Below, piece by piece: positions 44,641 to 55,120 of a stretch of DNA of 64,000 bases. Under the pieces are notes generated by a model. That model made no database searches. It saw only the letters and a list, made by a program, of their open reading frames with translations, and was not told the origin of the DNA. The translations under genes were made by a program, and so were the position numbers. Within the stretch, counting starts at the first letter, position 1. Each line of letters opens with the position of its first letter. Source of the stretch: Dactylorhiza incarnata (Eukaryota > Streptophyta > Magnoliopsida > Asparagales > Orchidaceae). Location of the stretch: positions 2,356,001-2,420,000 of the forward strand of contig JAWHQI010000049.1 in the NCBI GenBank assembly GCA_033032865.1, in the 5' to 3' direction.

Positions 44641-44784
44641 AACTAATCTTTTCCTTAGTTCTATCAGCCTAAAACCTTGACCCTTTAGACTATACATTGG
44701 GGTCAACTTAGTCCAAATAAACAGATAGTGATCCTAGCCCAAACCAATAATAGGGTTGTTCCAACTTTGTATTTCCTGATCACA

Positions 44785-44859
44785 AGAATGGCGGCGCCGC
44801 GAAAGGGTTCACTTGATCTCTGGATTAAAAGGAATATTCTAAGCGCTACCTCGGGTCAT
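44785..44859 (-). pseudogene. Gag N-terminal stub of Athila element 2
   Basis: ATG at 44857-44859 reads MTRGSA and then a stop. Beyond it NIPFNPEIK, another stop and TLSRRRHS align with the first 30 residues of the Athila 1 gag. The stub ends at the LTR of the - strand copia. Confidence 0.7.
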
Positions 44860-44901
44860 ACACTATAAAGGAAGAAGGGGAAAGAAGAAAGAGAGAATAA
44901 T

Positions 44902-45388
44902 TGTTGGTACCAAAAATGGTACCTCCAAAATTCACACTAAAAGGGGGATGGGAGAAAACTGTGAAGTGCAGGTTACTAAGACAAGATGCTGGAGCAAAGA
45001 GGAACGATCACAAAATGGCGATCACGAAGAAATGAGACCGCTTACACAGGTCGTAAGCTGGAGCCTCGGAGCCAAAAAAAAGTCATTTTTTCTGGTACCC
45101 CTACCCCTCTATTTATAGACGAGGGGGCTGCCCAAATGGGCAGAACTGAAAACTACGGGCTGCCCTGGATACAGGAGAGCCGGGGCAGGGAGGAGGGGTG
45201 CAAATAACAAAAATAAGAAAAACGATCAGCCTGCTCGATCTGGCGGTCTCGCACTATCCTGACCGCTTGACACTTAGAAAACTCTGGTTGATGAGGCAGC
45301 TGGCGATCTGAGCGATCACCGAAAGTGAGATCGCTGAGACCGAAAAACTTGACCAGTAAGAGGAGGTCGCGGGCTTTCTGGGCAAACA
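44902..45388 (-). repeat. Tat LTR (3' LTR in element sense)
   Basis: On the + strand TGTTGGTACC to GGCAAACA, 487 bp. It has a - strand TATAAATA box at 45110-45117. GAYCGC/GCGRTC words are concentrated on the U3 side (45218-45345). The short + strand ORFs here are not genes. Confidence 0.92.
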
Positions 45389-45400
45389 TAATCCCCGCAC
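45389..45400 (-). promoter_or_regulatory. Polypurine tract of Tat element
   Basis: On the - strand GTGCGGGGATTA directly precedes the 3' LTR. The purine run is short. Confidence 0.5.
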
Positions 45401-45479
45401 ATTTTTAAGTTGCACCTGGAACTTCAAAAATGTAAACTTTGACCGCTGAGACCGCGACCGTCTTAAATGTGGCTTGATC

Positions 45480-45487
45480 TATAAATA
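45480..45487 (+). promoter_or_regulatory. TATA box of antisense gene 1
   Basis: TATAAATA on the + strand lies 82 bases upstream of the ATG at 45569 and 92 bases inside the LTR edge. With the - strand LTR promoter at 45110-45117 it forms a divergent pair. The word array lies between them. Confidence 0.6.
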
Positions 45488-45568
45488 CCGACTGTTATCT
45501 TCATATTCCAAGATATTGTGAAAATCCAACCCTCGAGCGGTCAATGAAGAGTAGGTAGGCGCGGTCTC

Positions 45569-47748
45569 TTGCAAAAGATGACTATGCTCGATCTCTTAAA
45601 AGCTCTTCCATCCAAAGCGAACTCTCCTGGGAAAAAGGAAAGTGTTAGCTCAAAGAAAGGGAAGAAGGCGCCAAAGATTTTGACGAAAGCGAGCGCTTCA
45701 AAGGAGACCGCCCGATCTCCGAAAAAATTTGAACTTCCTGAGAGTTCAATTGCGCCGGTCTCTGTTGTTCCTGAACCATCTAATGCTTCTTCAAATCCTG
45801 TATGGAAATTATCTAACTTTTCCATTTCCTTTGATTGTCAGAAATCCCTGGAAGTGCTAAACCAAACAATTTCCAAGCCACATGAGACTGCCTCTACCGA
45901 AACCATTTTGGCCGGTCTGCGCCAGAAATAGGCCGAGGCAGAATCTCTAAGGCAAGAGATTGCTGATTGCGTGGAAGCTGCCGAGAGCAAGAAGAGAAAA
46001 AATTCAAGCCCATCTAACCTAACTTATAAGAGAAGCAAGAAAAATGAGGAAGAAAAAGACGTGATCGCCTCGGGGGCGACCACACTTCCCGAATCTTCCG
46101 ATCTGGAGAACGTCGTGGATACTTCAAAGGTGAGTGCTAAGGGCGATCCCTTCTTCTCCTCTGCGATCTCAACTTTATCAAGAGAGGATGATTCTGAATT
46201 AATCACCTATCTTGATGGGGTTTCTTCTAACAATTCATCTTTTTCATCATTGCAGGTGTTGGATCCCCTCGAGGCTTCAGCTCTCAGAAATGTCGTTGTC
46301 GAGAGGGAGATTGCAGACTGGGAGAAGGAGATCGCTGACGCAGCGATCAAGACAAAGGAAGAGGAAAAGAAAAAGAAGGAAATGGAAGATGCGATGAAGG
46401 AGAAAGAGGTGGCAGAGGAACAGAGGAAAAAAGAAGAGAGAATGAAGGAGAAAGAAGAGAAGGGCAAGAAAGAAAAGAGGGAGAAGAAGGAGAGGAAAAA
46501 GAGGGAGGATGAGGAGAAGAAAAAGGACAAGGAGAAAAAAGAGAGGTAAGAAAAAGAGGAAGAGGAAAAGAAGAGAGAGGCGGATAAGACCGCAAAGGAG
46601 GAGGAGAAGGATGCGGTCAGGGTCGCTAAGGAGAAGACGGCTCTGATCGCTGAGGAAGAGAAGAGGGAAGAGACGGTCTTGCAGACCGCTGAAAAGAGAA
46701 AAACTGAAGAGGAGATCGCGAAGAAATTGCAGGTTGCAAAGGAGAGAGTTGCGCTTTCTAGCGATCTCCCTGGCGGTTCTTCCCAGGACCATCTGAGGAA
46801 GGCTGCAGCAGATCGTGCGGCGGCAGTCTCGAATTTGCGAGCTGGTAAGGGCAAAATGATCCCCCGGTCAGTTGAGTTCCTTCCATAACCTACAGTTCGT
46901 TCTGTTTCTCCTGAAAGAAAACGTGAGATCGTCTTTATTGAGACCGACGATATCCTTTTGAGTAATGAAGAATTAAGAAGAAGAAGAAAAGAGGGAGAAA
47001 AGTCGCAGAAAAGAGATTTGGAAAGAATGGGTCTGGAGCGTTTAAGGGGATCAGATCGCCTTTCACTGACCGCAGATCCCGCGGTCACTAAATATATAAG
47101 AAGAGCTTTACGTGACTGCGGTCTCCACTTCTTTCCAAGTACTCTTTCTGTTTATTTAAAAAGCTTATCCAATCGTATGTTCATGATTGAAAAAACCCAT
47201 CTCTTATGACCGCAGATAACGAAAATGCTGAGATCGAGGAGGGAGAACTTCCTCAGCACATTGAGATCTCCCCTCAGTTAACCAACATCCTTAACCCAAT
47301 GTTCGAGGATGTTCGCTCTATGCTGATGAGGGAGCGAACTCAGAACGATCAGATCCGTGATCTTGAAGAGAAATTGCGCACTAATGAGAAGAGGATTCGA
47401 GAAGAATGCGATCTGAGGGTTGCAGAGATCGCGCGAGCTCTTAAAAAAGACAAAAAGGATGCAGAGTTCTACAAGGGGAAGGCCACGGAGCTATCTGAGG
47501 AGAATGAGAGACTGAGGGGCGGTCATGCAAAGATGCTGATGAGACCGGGTACCTCCAGCGATCATCCATCGGAGAGACCGCAGCCCAAAATTGTGCTGAT
47601 CCCTATGGAGCAGGTGGACAAGGAGATGTCGAAAATTCACCGATCTGCAATGCTAGCCAATCATAGCTTGGTGTCGGTTATGGCCGCGGTGAACGACATG
47701 CAAGATGTCGCAGCTCATGTAGGAAGAAACAGGCCCTCTAGGAGATGA
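45569..47748 (+). pseudogene. Antisense gene 1 of Tat element: Lys/Glu-rich coiled-coil protein
   Basis: One frame stays open from 45569 to 47209 except for stops near 45929, 46547 and 46886. It encodes a basic Ser/Lys-rich N-terminus, a long Lys/Glu/Arg coiled coil (46300-46740) and a basic tail (LRRRRKEGEKSQKRDLERMG). A second segment, 47206-47748 in another frame, is again coiled coil (MRERTQNDQIRDLEEKLRTN) and ends GRNRPSRR. An ACCGCAG acceptor at about 47213 suggests an intron joining the two. I recognise no family. The role may be structural or DNA-associated, but this is a guess. It is on the opposite strand to gag-pol. Confidence 0.55.
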
Positions 47749-48053
47749 ACATTTAATTTGAGACCGAGCGGTCTCTGGATACTATTATTGTTTCATATAT
47801 TTGTGTGGCTGTTTAATTTTAATGTTTTGTACGACCTTAAATTGCAAAATTTTGATCTCTTTATGCCTGGGTTGTTGTTGCTGCTATTTTATTGATTGAG
47901 ATCGCCAATCATAGTACGCTTTTACATAACTTTGCACAGGTGAGCGGTCTGAACATTTTTTACTGGGCGATCTGCAAGAGGTAATGATTACGAAATGACC
48001 CTTCGCCTTCTATAAATAGCTATCTTCATGACCTTCATTTTATGCTTTCTTGA
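47749..48053 (+). other. Intergenic DNA between antisense genes 1 and 2
   Basis: A palindromic GAGACCGAGCGGTCTC at 47760-47775 directly follows gene 1, and the same palindrome follows gene 2 near 49816. It could fold as a hairpin in the transcript. TATAAATA is at 48011-48018. Confidence 0.55.
48011..48018 (+). promoter_or_regulatory. TATA box of antisense gene 2
   Basis: TATAAATA in CCTTCTATAAATAGC lies 36 bases before the first ATG (48054) and about 72 before a second in-frame ATG at 48090. The nearer ATG would sit very close to the expected transcription start, so the second may be the true start. Confidence 0.6.
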
Positions 48054-49795
48054 ATGCGCTCTAAGCACCGATCTCAGCAATCGCTAAAAATGGTGTCCGC
48101 TCGTGCTTCTTCTGCTACCATTTTCCTGAATGCTGATCACAAACAAGGACGCTTATCAAAGGATGAATACATTGATTTTATAAAGAAATATATGATCCAA
48201 ACTCAGGTAGTTGTGAGACCGCCAACTGAACGAGAAAGATTGAACTTTGATGAGGAGAAAAAATTTATCATTCCCATCGATCACTTTGATAACGGGTTGA
48301 GGATTCCCCTCCCTTGGGAATGGCTAGAGATCCTGGAATACTACGGCTTCGTGCTCGCCTAGTTGGCCCCGAACTCCATCGGTCTGGTTAATGTCTTCAT
48401 CAATTACTTGAGATCGGAAAGAGTGAAATTTACAATGAATCTGTTCCGCGCAACCTTTACTGCGAAGATTTTGAAAGAAGGCAGAAAGAAGGAAGAGTTT
48501 AAAGGATTGATGTATTTTTCAGCAGATGGAATAAAAATTCTGAATCTTCCTAATAAAATCTCTTTCTGGACAGAGAGATTCCTTGTCTTTGAAGGTGACC
48601 TTGGCGATCTCAGGAGCTCACCCACTCCGCGACCTGACAGCATCTTTAAGAAGATAAAAGCGGTCTCAGAAGAGGAGCTGAAAATTTTGGCTTTCTTGGC
48701 GGGCAAGAGGATCGATCTTGTTTATTATCTAGCGATCTGGCCCGAGATCGCCGAGATTGTCCCTGCTGAAAGAAAATTTTTCTTGCGGTCTCGAACAATT
48801 TCCTTTCATGTCTTTTGAATGTTTTTCCTAACTCTTTTTTTTTTTTACTTTTAGCGACCTTTGCGGTCCCCGCACAAGATCCTATTTCCCCAGCAGCAGA
48901 AGTTCTTACTCAGAGGGAGAGGAGGCTGAAGCGTGAGGCCGACGTGTTTGGCACTACCTCTGAGACCGTCGAGCGAGATTTCCCCTTGATCGGTTTCAAA
49001 AGAAGAATGAAGGATATTAAAGGAAAACCCCTCCTCAAATGGGCGGTCAAAGGAAGATTTGTGAAGGTGTCCACTGATCTCCCCTTATGGAGCGGGAAAG
49101 TGACCCGTCACGCATATGCGGTTACTTCGTCTTTGTATGGGAGAAAGAACACAAATGAAATATTGAAAATAGAGACCGATGCGCTCCCCGACCTCTATGC
49201 CCAAGTGACCGCTAGAAGTACAATCTTAAACCACCATATGGGGCGGTCTCTTCGCAGCGCTCTGGACGAAATAACTGCCTTGCAAGGAGAAAGAAAAGTG
49301 AGAATTTTACTTATATTTTATGAACTCGTTACCTATGACCGCGCGATCTAACATATATCTCTTTTGCAGCAATCTGAAAAAGCAGCTTATGACCCTGAGA
49401 ATCCAGCTTTTCAGAGGGCTATGATGCATTACATTAAAGAGATCGCCGACCAGGTGCTGAACGAGGTTCGAGGTCGAGGTGGATTTACTGAAGAGTATAA
49501 GGACATCACGTTTGCCGATCTCTTCCCTGACGCGGCACAGAGGATTGAAGAACAATCCGCAACTGCTGAAGAGACCGCGGATGTTGCTGATGAGACCGTG
49601 GGTCAATATGAAGATGTCCTGATCGAAGATGAAGAAAGTGGAAGCCGTTATACCCTGGGTCTGGGTTCCAGTTCGAGCTCAAGCTCTGGATCTAGAATTC
49701 CAGGGAATAGTTTAGAAGAATCTTCCGCAGAAACTGATTCTTCCTCTTCAAGCGAGCGGTCTTCCAAGAGATCAAAGAGAGAGAGTGAATTGTAA
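48054..49795 (+). pseudogene. Antisense gene 2 of Tat element: putative gypsy-type transposon (Transposase_28-like) protein
   Basis: The protein is spread over three exon-like blocks. Block 1 (48054 to about 48800) has one TAG at 48360-48362 and contains RIPLPWEWLEILEYYGF, then LAPNSIGLVNVFINYLRS. This resembles the plant 'putative gypsy type transposon' family (Pfam Transposase_28) as I remember it. Block 2 (from about 48855 to 49297) and block 3 (49370-49795) are joined by a good 72-base intron (GTGAGA to TTTTGCAG, phase kept). The C-terminus is acidic and Ser-rich, ending SKRSKRESEL. The donor of the first intron is unclear and the splice may be broken. Function is unknown in any Tat element. 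Confidence 0.6.
49298..49369 (+). other. Probable intron in antisense gene 2
   Basis: Donor AAAAGTGAGA and acceptor CTCTTTTGCAG flank 72 AT-rich bases. The reading frame continues across it (GERK before, QSEKAAYDPENP after). An intron readable only on the + strand is independent evidence that the gene is truly antisense to gag-pol. Confidence 0.65.
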
Positions 49796-51324
49796 TTTCG
49801 CTTTTTCCTTTTCGGAGACCGAGCGGTCTCGTTGTAATTGATATTTCAGAATATATATAAAAATTAGATATCTGTTAGATTTTATCTAAGTGAATGAGTT
49901 TGTTTTTGATGCATATATTTATTTGTTCTTCTGAGTTTAAAATCGGCATTCGATTTCTATGCCTTAGGTTTATCACACAATTTTATATCAATATTAAAGA
50001 ACTTCAGGTGGCGATCTCTTGGAAAAAACACCAAAGACCTTGAAGGAAAAACTGTACTTTGCATAAACAAAACTACTCTGCGATCTCGAGATAATAAGAT
50101 CATTGAAAGAAATTCAGCAACTTAACTGTGATCAGAAAATAACCAATTTATTCACAATAGTCATGCGGTCTCATATTACACAGGTCGCAATATAATGAAA
50201 CTATAACTTGAAGATGATTTGAACTCATTAAACTCTGGGCGATCGGCGCCCAAATGACTTTCAGGAAATCCGTTTGATGACCCCTTGATAGCCAAGATCA
50301 TTACTTGAAAAGGAAAATAATAACTCTTCATGAATCTCTAGTTCAGCGATCACATTTTATTCAGACTGCCCTTTTGAAGAAAACACCCAACTTTCACTTG
50401 GTGAGAAACAGAGTATCATGATTATTCCATGTAGCTTTGAATAACAGGGAATACCGGGATCTCGATCTTACTGACACCGGGCCGACCTCTGTCAAGCTGG
50501 CATAAGAGATTTCTAAATAGCGACCTCAATCATCCTGAAAAAATTATACCTGGCGGTCGTAAATGACTCAAATCGCTCTTTGGAGAGTAGGAAAGAAGAA
50601 TCATGCGGTCTCAAAAATATCTGACCTTCCAATCTCAATATGAATAGGATTTTTATAGTAGGAAGAGGATGGAGAAAAGGATCCCAAAAAGGACCCAAAA
50701 GGATGGTGTGATCATGCCGCGGAGGCTATACCGATATTGTTTTTCTTAAAGGATTACCGAGTTTGTTGCAAACTTGCCAATCTAAGGTTCAGGCGACGGC
50801 CATAGATGTTTCCGGCCGCCCCTTACCTAACCACGCTTCAACGAGTATTCGAGAGTTACAGACCAAAATGATCGATAGGGCAGGTGTGGTCATGCCGCGG
50901 AGGCTACAACGACATTGCTTTCCCTGAAAGGTCATTAATATTGTAACAATGTCCTTCTCAATGCATGACAGAGTTGAGCCAGCCACCTAGACCTCCTTAA
51001 AATGCTGAGGTGTGCTAGATGTCAGCAAGGACCCGGTATCCTAAACTTCCACCGCTCGAGCTTGACGAGCCACTGCTACACAGATTCGAAATCTCCCCGA
51101 CATCTGTGGTCCCGGCAGAATTACATGTCGAGCTAACAAGTCAAGGGGGAAGATAGTAGGATCCGTCGATATCTCACTTGACAGGTTTTTGGCTTTTCAA
51201 AAATCAGCTTATTTTTAAGACTTGCCATCCGTCACTTGCATTGTGAATACTTTGATAATACCTGCGTGATGTTTAAGAGAAGAAAAGTGAGGAAAAAAGG
51301 AATGAGTGAATCAGATACGAACAT
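49796..51324. other. Non-coding DNA between antisense gene 2 and pol of Tat element
   Basis: There are no real ORFs. GAYCGC/GCGRTC words are dense to about 50650. A palindromic GAGACCGAGCGGTCTC is near 49816. A phrase around TCATGCCGCGGAGGCTA occurs twice (50712-50760 and 50890-50940). In element sense this is the region just downstream of the integrase stop, so transcripts from the two strands would end facing each other here. Confidence 0.6.
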
Positions 51325-54060
51325 TTAAGAGAAGAAGAGCTTGAGATCATCTCCACTCCATGAATGAGGCAATTCTTCTCCTTCATAAGTTTGGAGATGG
51401 TAAGCACCATTTTTAAGCACATTTTTCACCACGAACGGCCCTGCCCAGTTTGGGTTAAGCTTTCCAACTGAACCGGCTCTTGCTGCTGCATCTACTTTAT
51501 TCAGGACTAGATCCCCAACAGCGAATTCTCTGGTTCTTACATTTTTATTGAACAGTCTTGCCATTCTTCTTTTCACCTCTTCTTGTCTGATGATTGTCGT
51601 ATCTCTCAACTCCTCAATTAAATCAAGGCTGCATTTCAGCTCCTCATCATTTCCCTCCATCCAATCAATTTGATTCTGTTGTGCCAGTAATACTCTTGGA
51701 CTTTTTACTTCAAATTCCACCGGAATAAGGGCTTCGGAACCGTGTGACAGTTTGAACGGAGTCTCTCCAGTAGCAGAACTCGGAGTTGTCCTCAAGGCCC
51801 ATAAAATGGAAGGTAACTGTTCTGCCCAATTGCCCCTGACATTTTCTATCTTCTTTTTCAAGAGATTTATGATGAGTTTGTTGGCGGCCTCTACCTGCCC
51901 ATTGCTTCTAGGGTGATGCACGGAAGCGAAACGTAGCTCCATACCAATTTGTTTGCAGAAATTAATAAGAGTCGAATTATTGAACTGGGAACCATTATCC
52001 GTGATGATTGCCATTGGAATTCCGTGCCGACACACTATCTCCCCCCAAATAAAATTTTTCACGGCTTGAGTAGTAATTTTTGCCAATGCCTTTGCCTCTA
52101 TCCATTTGCTGAAATAGTCAATCATGACTATAATATATCAACGCTGCCCACTTGCCATAGGGAAAGGCCCAATCAAATCCATTCCCCAAACTGCAAACGG
52201 CCATGGGGTTGCTATTGACTTGAGTTGTTGAGCCGGCTGATTTTGGAGAGGAGCAAACTTCTGGCACTTTAAACATTTCTTAGCAAATTTTTCCGCATCT
52301 TTCCTTATTTGAGGCCAGAAATAGCCTTGCCTCAGAATTCTTTTCTCCAAAGTTCTAGCCCCAGAGTGAATTCCACATTCTCCGAAATGGACCTCCTGAA
52401 GGACTGCTGGAATCTCTTCTTCCGAAACACACCGTGCTAATGGTGATAGGAAAGTTCTTCTATAAAGCACTCCTGCAACAAGATAATAGTTAGCTGCTTT
52501 CCGCTTAAACCTTTTTCTATCTTTTATTGTTGAATGGAATTCTCCAGTCGAAAGATATTGAACAAATGGATCCATCCAAGACGGACGTTGATCAATCTCC
52601 ATAACCTCTCCTTCTTCAATTGCTGGGCGAAACAATTCCGAAGTTGTTCCTCCCGAGGGAAGTCCAAACTTTGCCAACTCATCTGCTTCCACGTTCTCAC
52701 CCCTTGGAATATGGTCGATGGTAAGGCTTTTGAACTTCCCTATCTCGATTTTTACCAGAGTTAGATACCGCTTTAAAATACTATCTCTAGTTTCGAAAGT
52801 TCCATTTACTTGAAAAGCCATCACCAAAGAATCTGTGAAGACTTTGACATCATCAATTCCTATCTCTCTAGCGAATCTGATACCAGCTATCAAAGCCTCA
52901 TATTCTGCCTGATTATTGGTTACTTGAAAGTAAAATTTCAGCGCCTGATCCAGCCTTACTCTGTTTAGGTTGATTAAGACAACTCCTGCTCCGGAAGAAT
53001 TTTTCCCTGAGGCTCCATCAACGAAAATTTTCCAGGCAAGGGGTACTCTGACCCCCTTCTGAGACTCAGCTTCTTTGGCATCCACCATGAAGTCTGCTAA
53101 AACTTGAGCTTTGATCGCCATCCTTGGAACATAAGATATGTCAAATTCACTGAGCTCTATTGCCCACTTTGCCAGCCTTCCTGAATGTTCTGGTTTCTCC
53201 AAGACACTCTTCAATGGGAGATCAGTAACGACTAGAATCGAATGAGCTTGAAAATACGGTCTTAGTCTTCTTGCTGAAGTTACAAGCATCAGGGCTAATT
53301 TTTTGAGAATAGGATAGCGAGTCTCTGCATTCTTCAGGATCCGAATCACGTAATAGACTGGGAATTGCTTCTTTTTCTCCTCTCGGACTAAAACAGAGCT
53401 TATGGCATCGGCTCCGACTCCCATATACAGAAAAAGATTTTCTCCCTCTCGCGGACTTTGGAGCAAAGGGGTTGATGTTAATTGCTTTTTAAGCTGAGTA
53501 AAAGCATCATCACATTCCTTTGTCCACTTGAACCTACTTCCTCCCCGGAGGGTCTTGAAGAAAGGTGCACTCTTATCCCCTGATCGGGAGATAAAGCGAC
53601 TTAAGCCTGCCATCCTCCCTCCTAGCTGCTGAATTTCTTTGGGGGACCTGGGAGGTGGCATCTCCAGAATAGCTTTCACTTTGTCAGGATTGGGTTCCAG
53701 CCCCTCTGGAGTAAGGAGGTGACCCAGAAATTTTCCTTTACTTGCCCCGAAAACGCACTTCAACGGATTCAACCTCATATTAAAAGTTCGGAGGGTTGCA
53801 AAAGTTTCCGAGAGGTCTCTAAGATGAGAAGAGAAAATTTTGTTTTTTACCAAGAGGTCATCAACAAATACCTCAAGATTTCTTCCTTTTTGACTTTTGA
53901 AAACGGTATCCATCATTTTCTGATAGGTTGCCCCAGCATTTTTTAGCCCAAAAGGCATTACGAGATAACAGAAGCAACCGTCATTTGTGATAAATGAAGT
54001 ATGAGGTATATCTGGTTTATGCATTCTGATTTGATGGTAACCTGAAAAAGCATCTAAAAA
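51325..54060 (-). pseudogene. pol: RT (C-terminal part), RNase H, archaeal-type RNase H and integrase of Tat element
   Basis: RT continues from MHKPDIPHTSF with the FVDD box (LEVFVDDLLVKN). The normal gypsy RNase H is degenerate (LYMGVGADAISSVL, ETRYPILKKLALML). A second RNase H follows with all marks of the archaeal type: FVDGASGKNSSGAGVVL, NQAEYEALIAG, VFTDSLV and EADELAKFG. Integrase has the zinc finger HFGECGIHSGART...CLKCQ. Its core Asp residues are in WGMDLIGPFP and IITDNGSQF, and the Glu is in NGQVEAANK. The C-terminal domain includes FAVGDLVLNK and WAGPFVVKNV. A TGA near 52135 lies in the core between GQR and YIIVMIDYF. The dual RNase H assigns the element to Tat. Confidence 0.88.
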
Positions 54061-55120
54061 AACTCATAAAAGAATAACCTACCGCAGAATCTACTAGAGA
54101 ATCTATCCGAGGCAAGGGGTAGCAATCCTTGGGGCAAGCTTTATTGAGTTTGGTAAAGTCGACACACATCCTCCATTTCCCACCTGACTTTTTTACCATT
54201 ACAACGTTCGACACCCACTCCGGGTATTGGATTGGTTGGATGAACTATGCCTTCAGGAGCTTCTCTACCTCTTCACGGATAGGTTGTGCCAGAGTAGTTG
54301 CAACAGACCTCTTCTTCTGTTGGACTGGGATGAAATTTGGGTCAATGTTGAGATGGTGGCAAGCGACATCCGGGTCCACTCCAGGCATGTCATCTGCCGA
54401 CCAAGCGAAGATATCTAGATTTTGCAGAAGGCAAGAGATGAGCTGACTCTTGTCAGCTTCAGATAGTTCAGCGTTGATGGAGAGGCTCTTGCTCTCATGT
54501 TCCTCGCTGATCTGAACTTTTTGAGTTGCTTGGGCAGGTTCCAAGCGAACTCCATCTCTTGCATCCTTCTCAATTTCTTCTGCAGCTTGGGCCTGTTCAG
54601 GAACTTCAATAGATTCAGCCATCATGACTTCTTGGGGAGGAGAAGATACGATCATGTTGACCGTCTTTACGTAGCATTCCCTAGCTTTCCTTGGGTCGCT
54701 CCTGATTCGGTGTTGTTTGTCATTCAAGGCGAACTTCACCGCTTGATGATAAGTGGAGACAATGGCTTGATATCCATTCAAGAAGGGTCTTCCGAAGATA
54801 GCGTTGTAGCTACTAGGAGCATCAACGACTATAAATTTGACCAGCTTCACTATTCCTCCCAGAATTACGGAAAGAGTGACGAGCCCTTCTACTTCTTTCT
54901 TCTCTCCTGAAAAATCATAAAGGGGGCCTTCAGTTGATTGGAGGGGTTTACCTGTCTTCAACGCCTCAAAGGCAGGTTTGAAGAGCACATTGACCAAGCT
55001 TCCTGTGTCTATCAGAATCTTTTCCACTGTATAATTTTCTATCACCGCTTTAATAACGACCGCGTCGTCAAAGGGATTCGCGGTCTGAGGAAGATCTTCA
55101 TCTCCAAAAGTGACCGTCCC
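54061..55120 (-). pseudogene. pol: Protease and RT N-terminus of Tat element
   Basis: This region lies in the same frame as gag. The protease active site is ILIDTGSLVNVLF, with GRPFLNGYQAIVSTYH further on. RT begins near NIDPNFIPVQQKKRSV, has an in-frame TAG after EKLLKA (about 54243), and continues VKKSGGKWRMCVDFTKLNKA. An extra T in a T run at about 54055 then shifts the frame just before the first catalytic Asp of the palm, so everything downstream lies in another frame. Confidence 0.85.

Larger units (their letters stand above)
41138..44784 (-). mobile_element. SIRE-like Ty1/copia element on the - strand, 5' part only
   Basis: Reading leftward from 44784 the order is 5' LTR, Met-tRNA primer site, short leader and gag with decay. 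The element is cut off at 41138, directly against the end of LTR A. Pol is not present. It lies next to, and probably inserted into, the second Athila element (boundary near 44784/44785). Confidence 0.75.
43213..44784 (-). repeat. 5' LTR of - strand SIRE-like copia
   Basis: On the - strand it runs from TGTGATCAGGAAAT to CCTCACTTTCA, about 1.57 kb. U3 (44320-44640) holds about eight close copies of GTTCGTCGAAC. Near the primer-site side is a four-copy minisatellite (43474-43600) based on TTTTGATCAGGTGC. A related LTR at 62196-63837 has the same general layout (GGGGTGAATAGAG, GTGGTTCCCC, then a minisatellite). Confidence 0.75.

Noticed and set aside
46207..47088. 293-residue - strand ORF, Ser/Phe/Leu-rich
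   Set aside because: It is the complement of the Lys/Glu-rich coiled-coil frame (AAG/GAG codons read as CTT/CTC). Low complexity, no motif.
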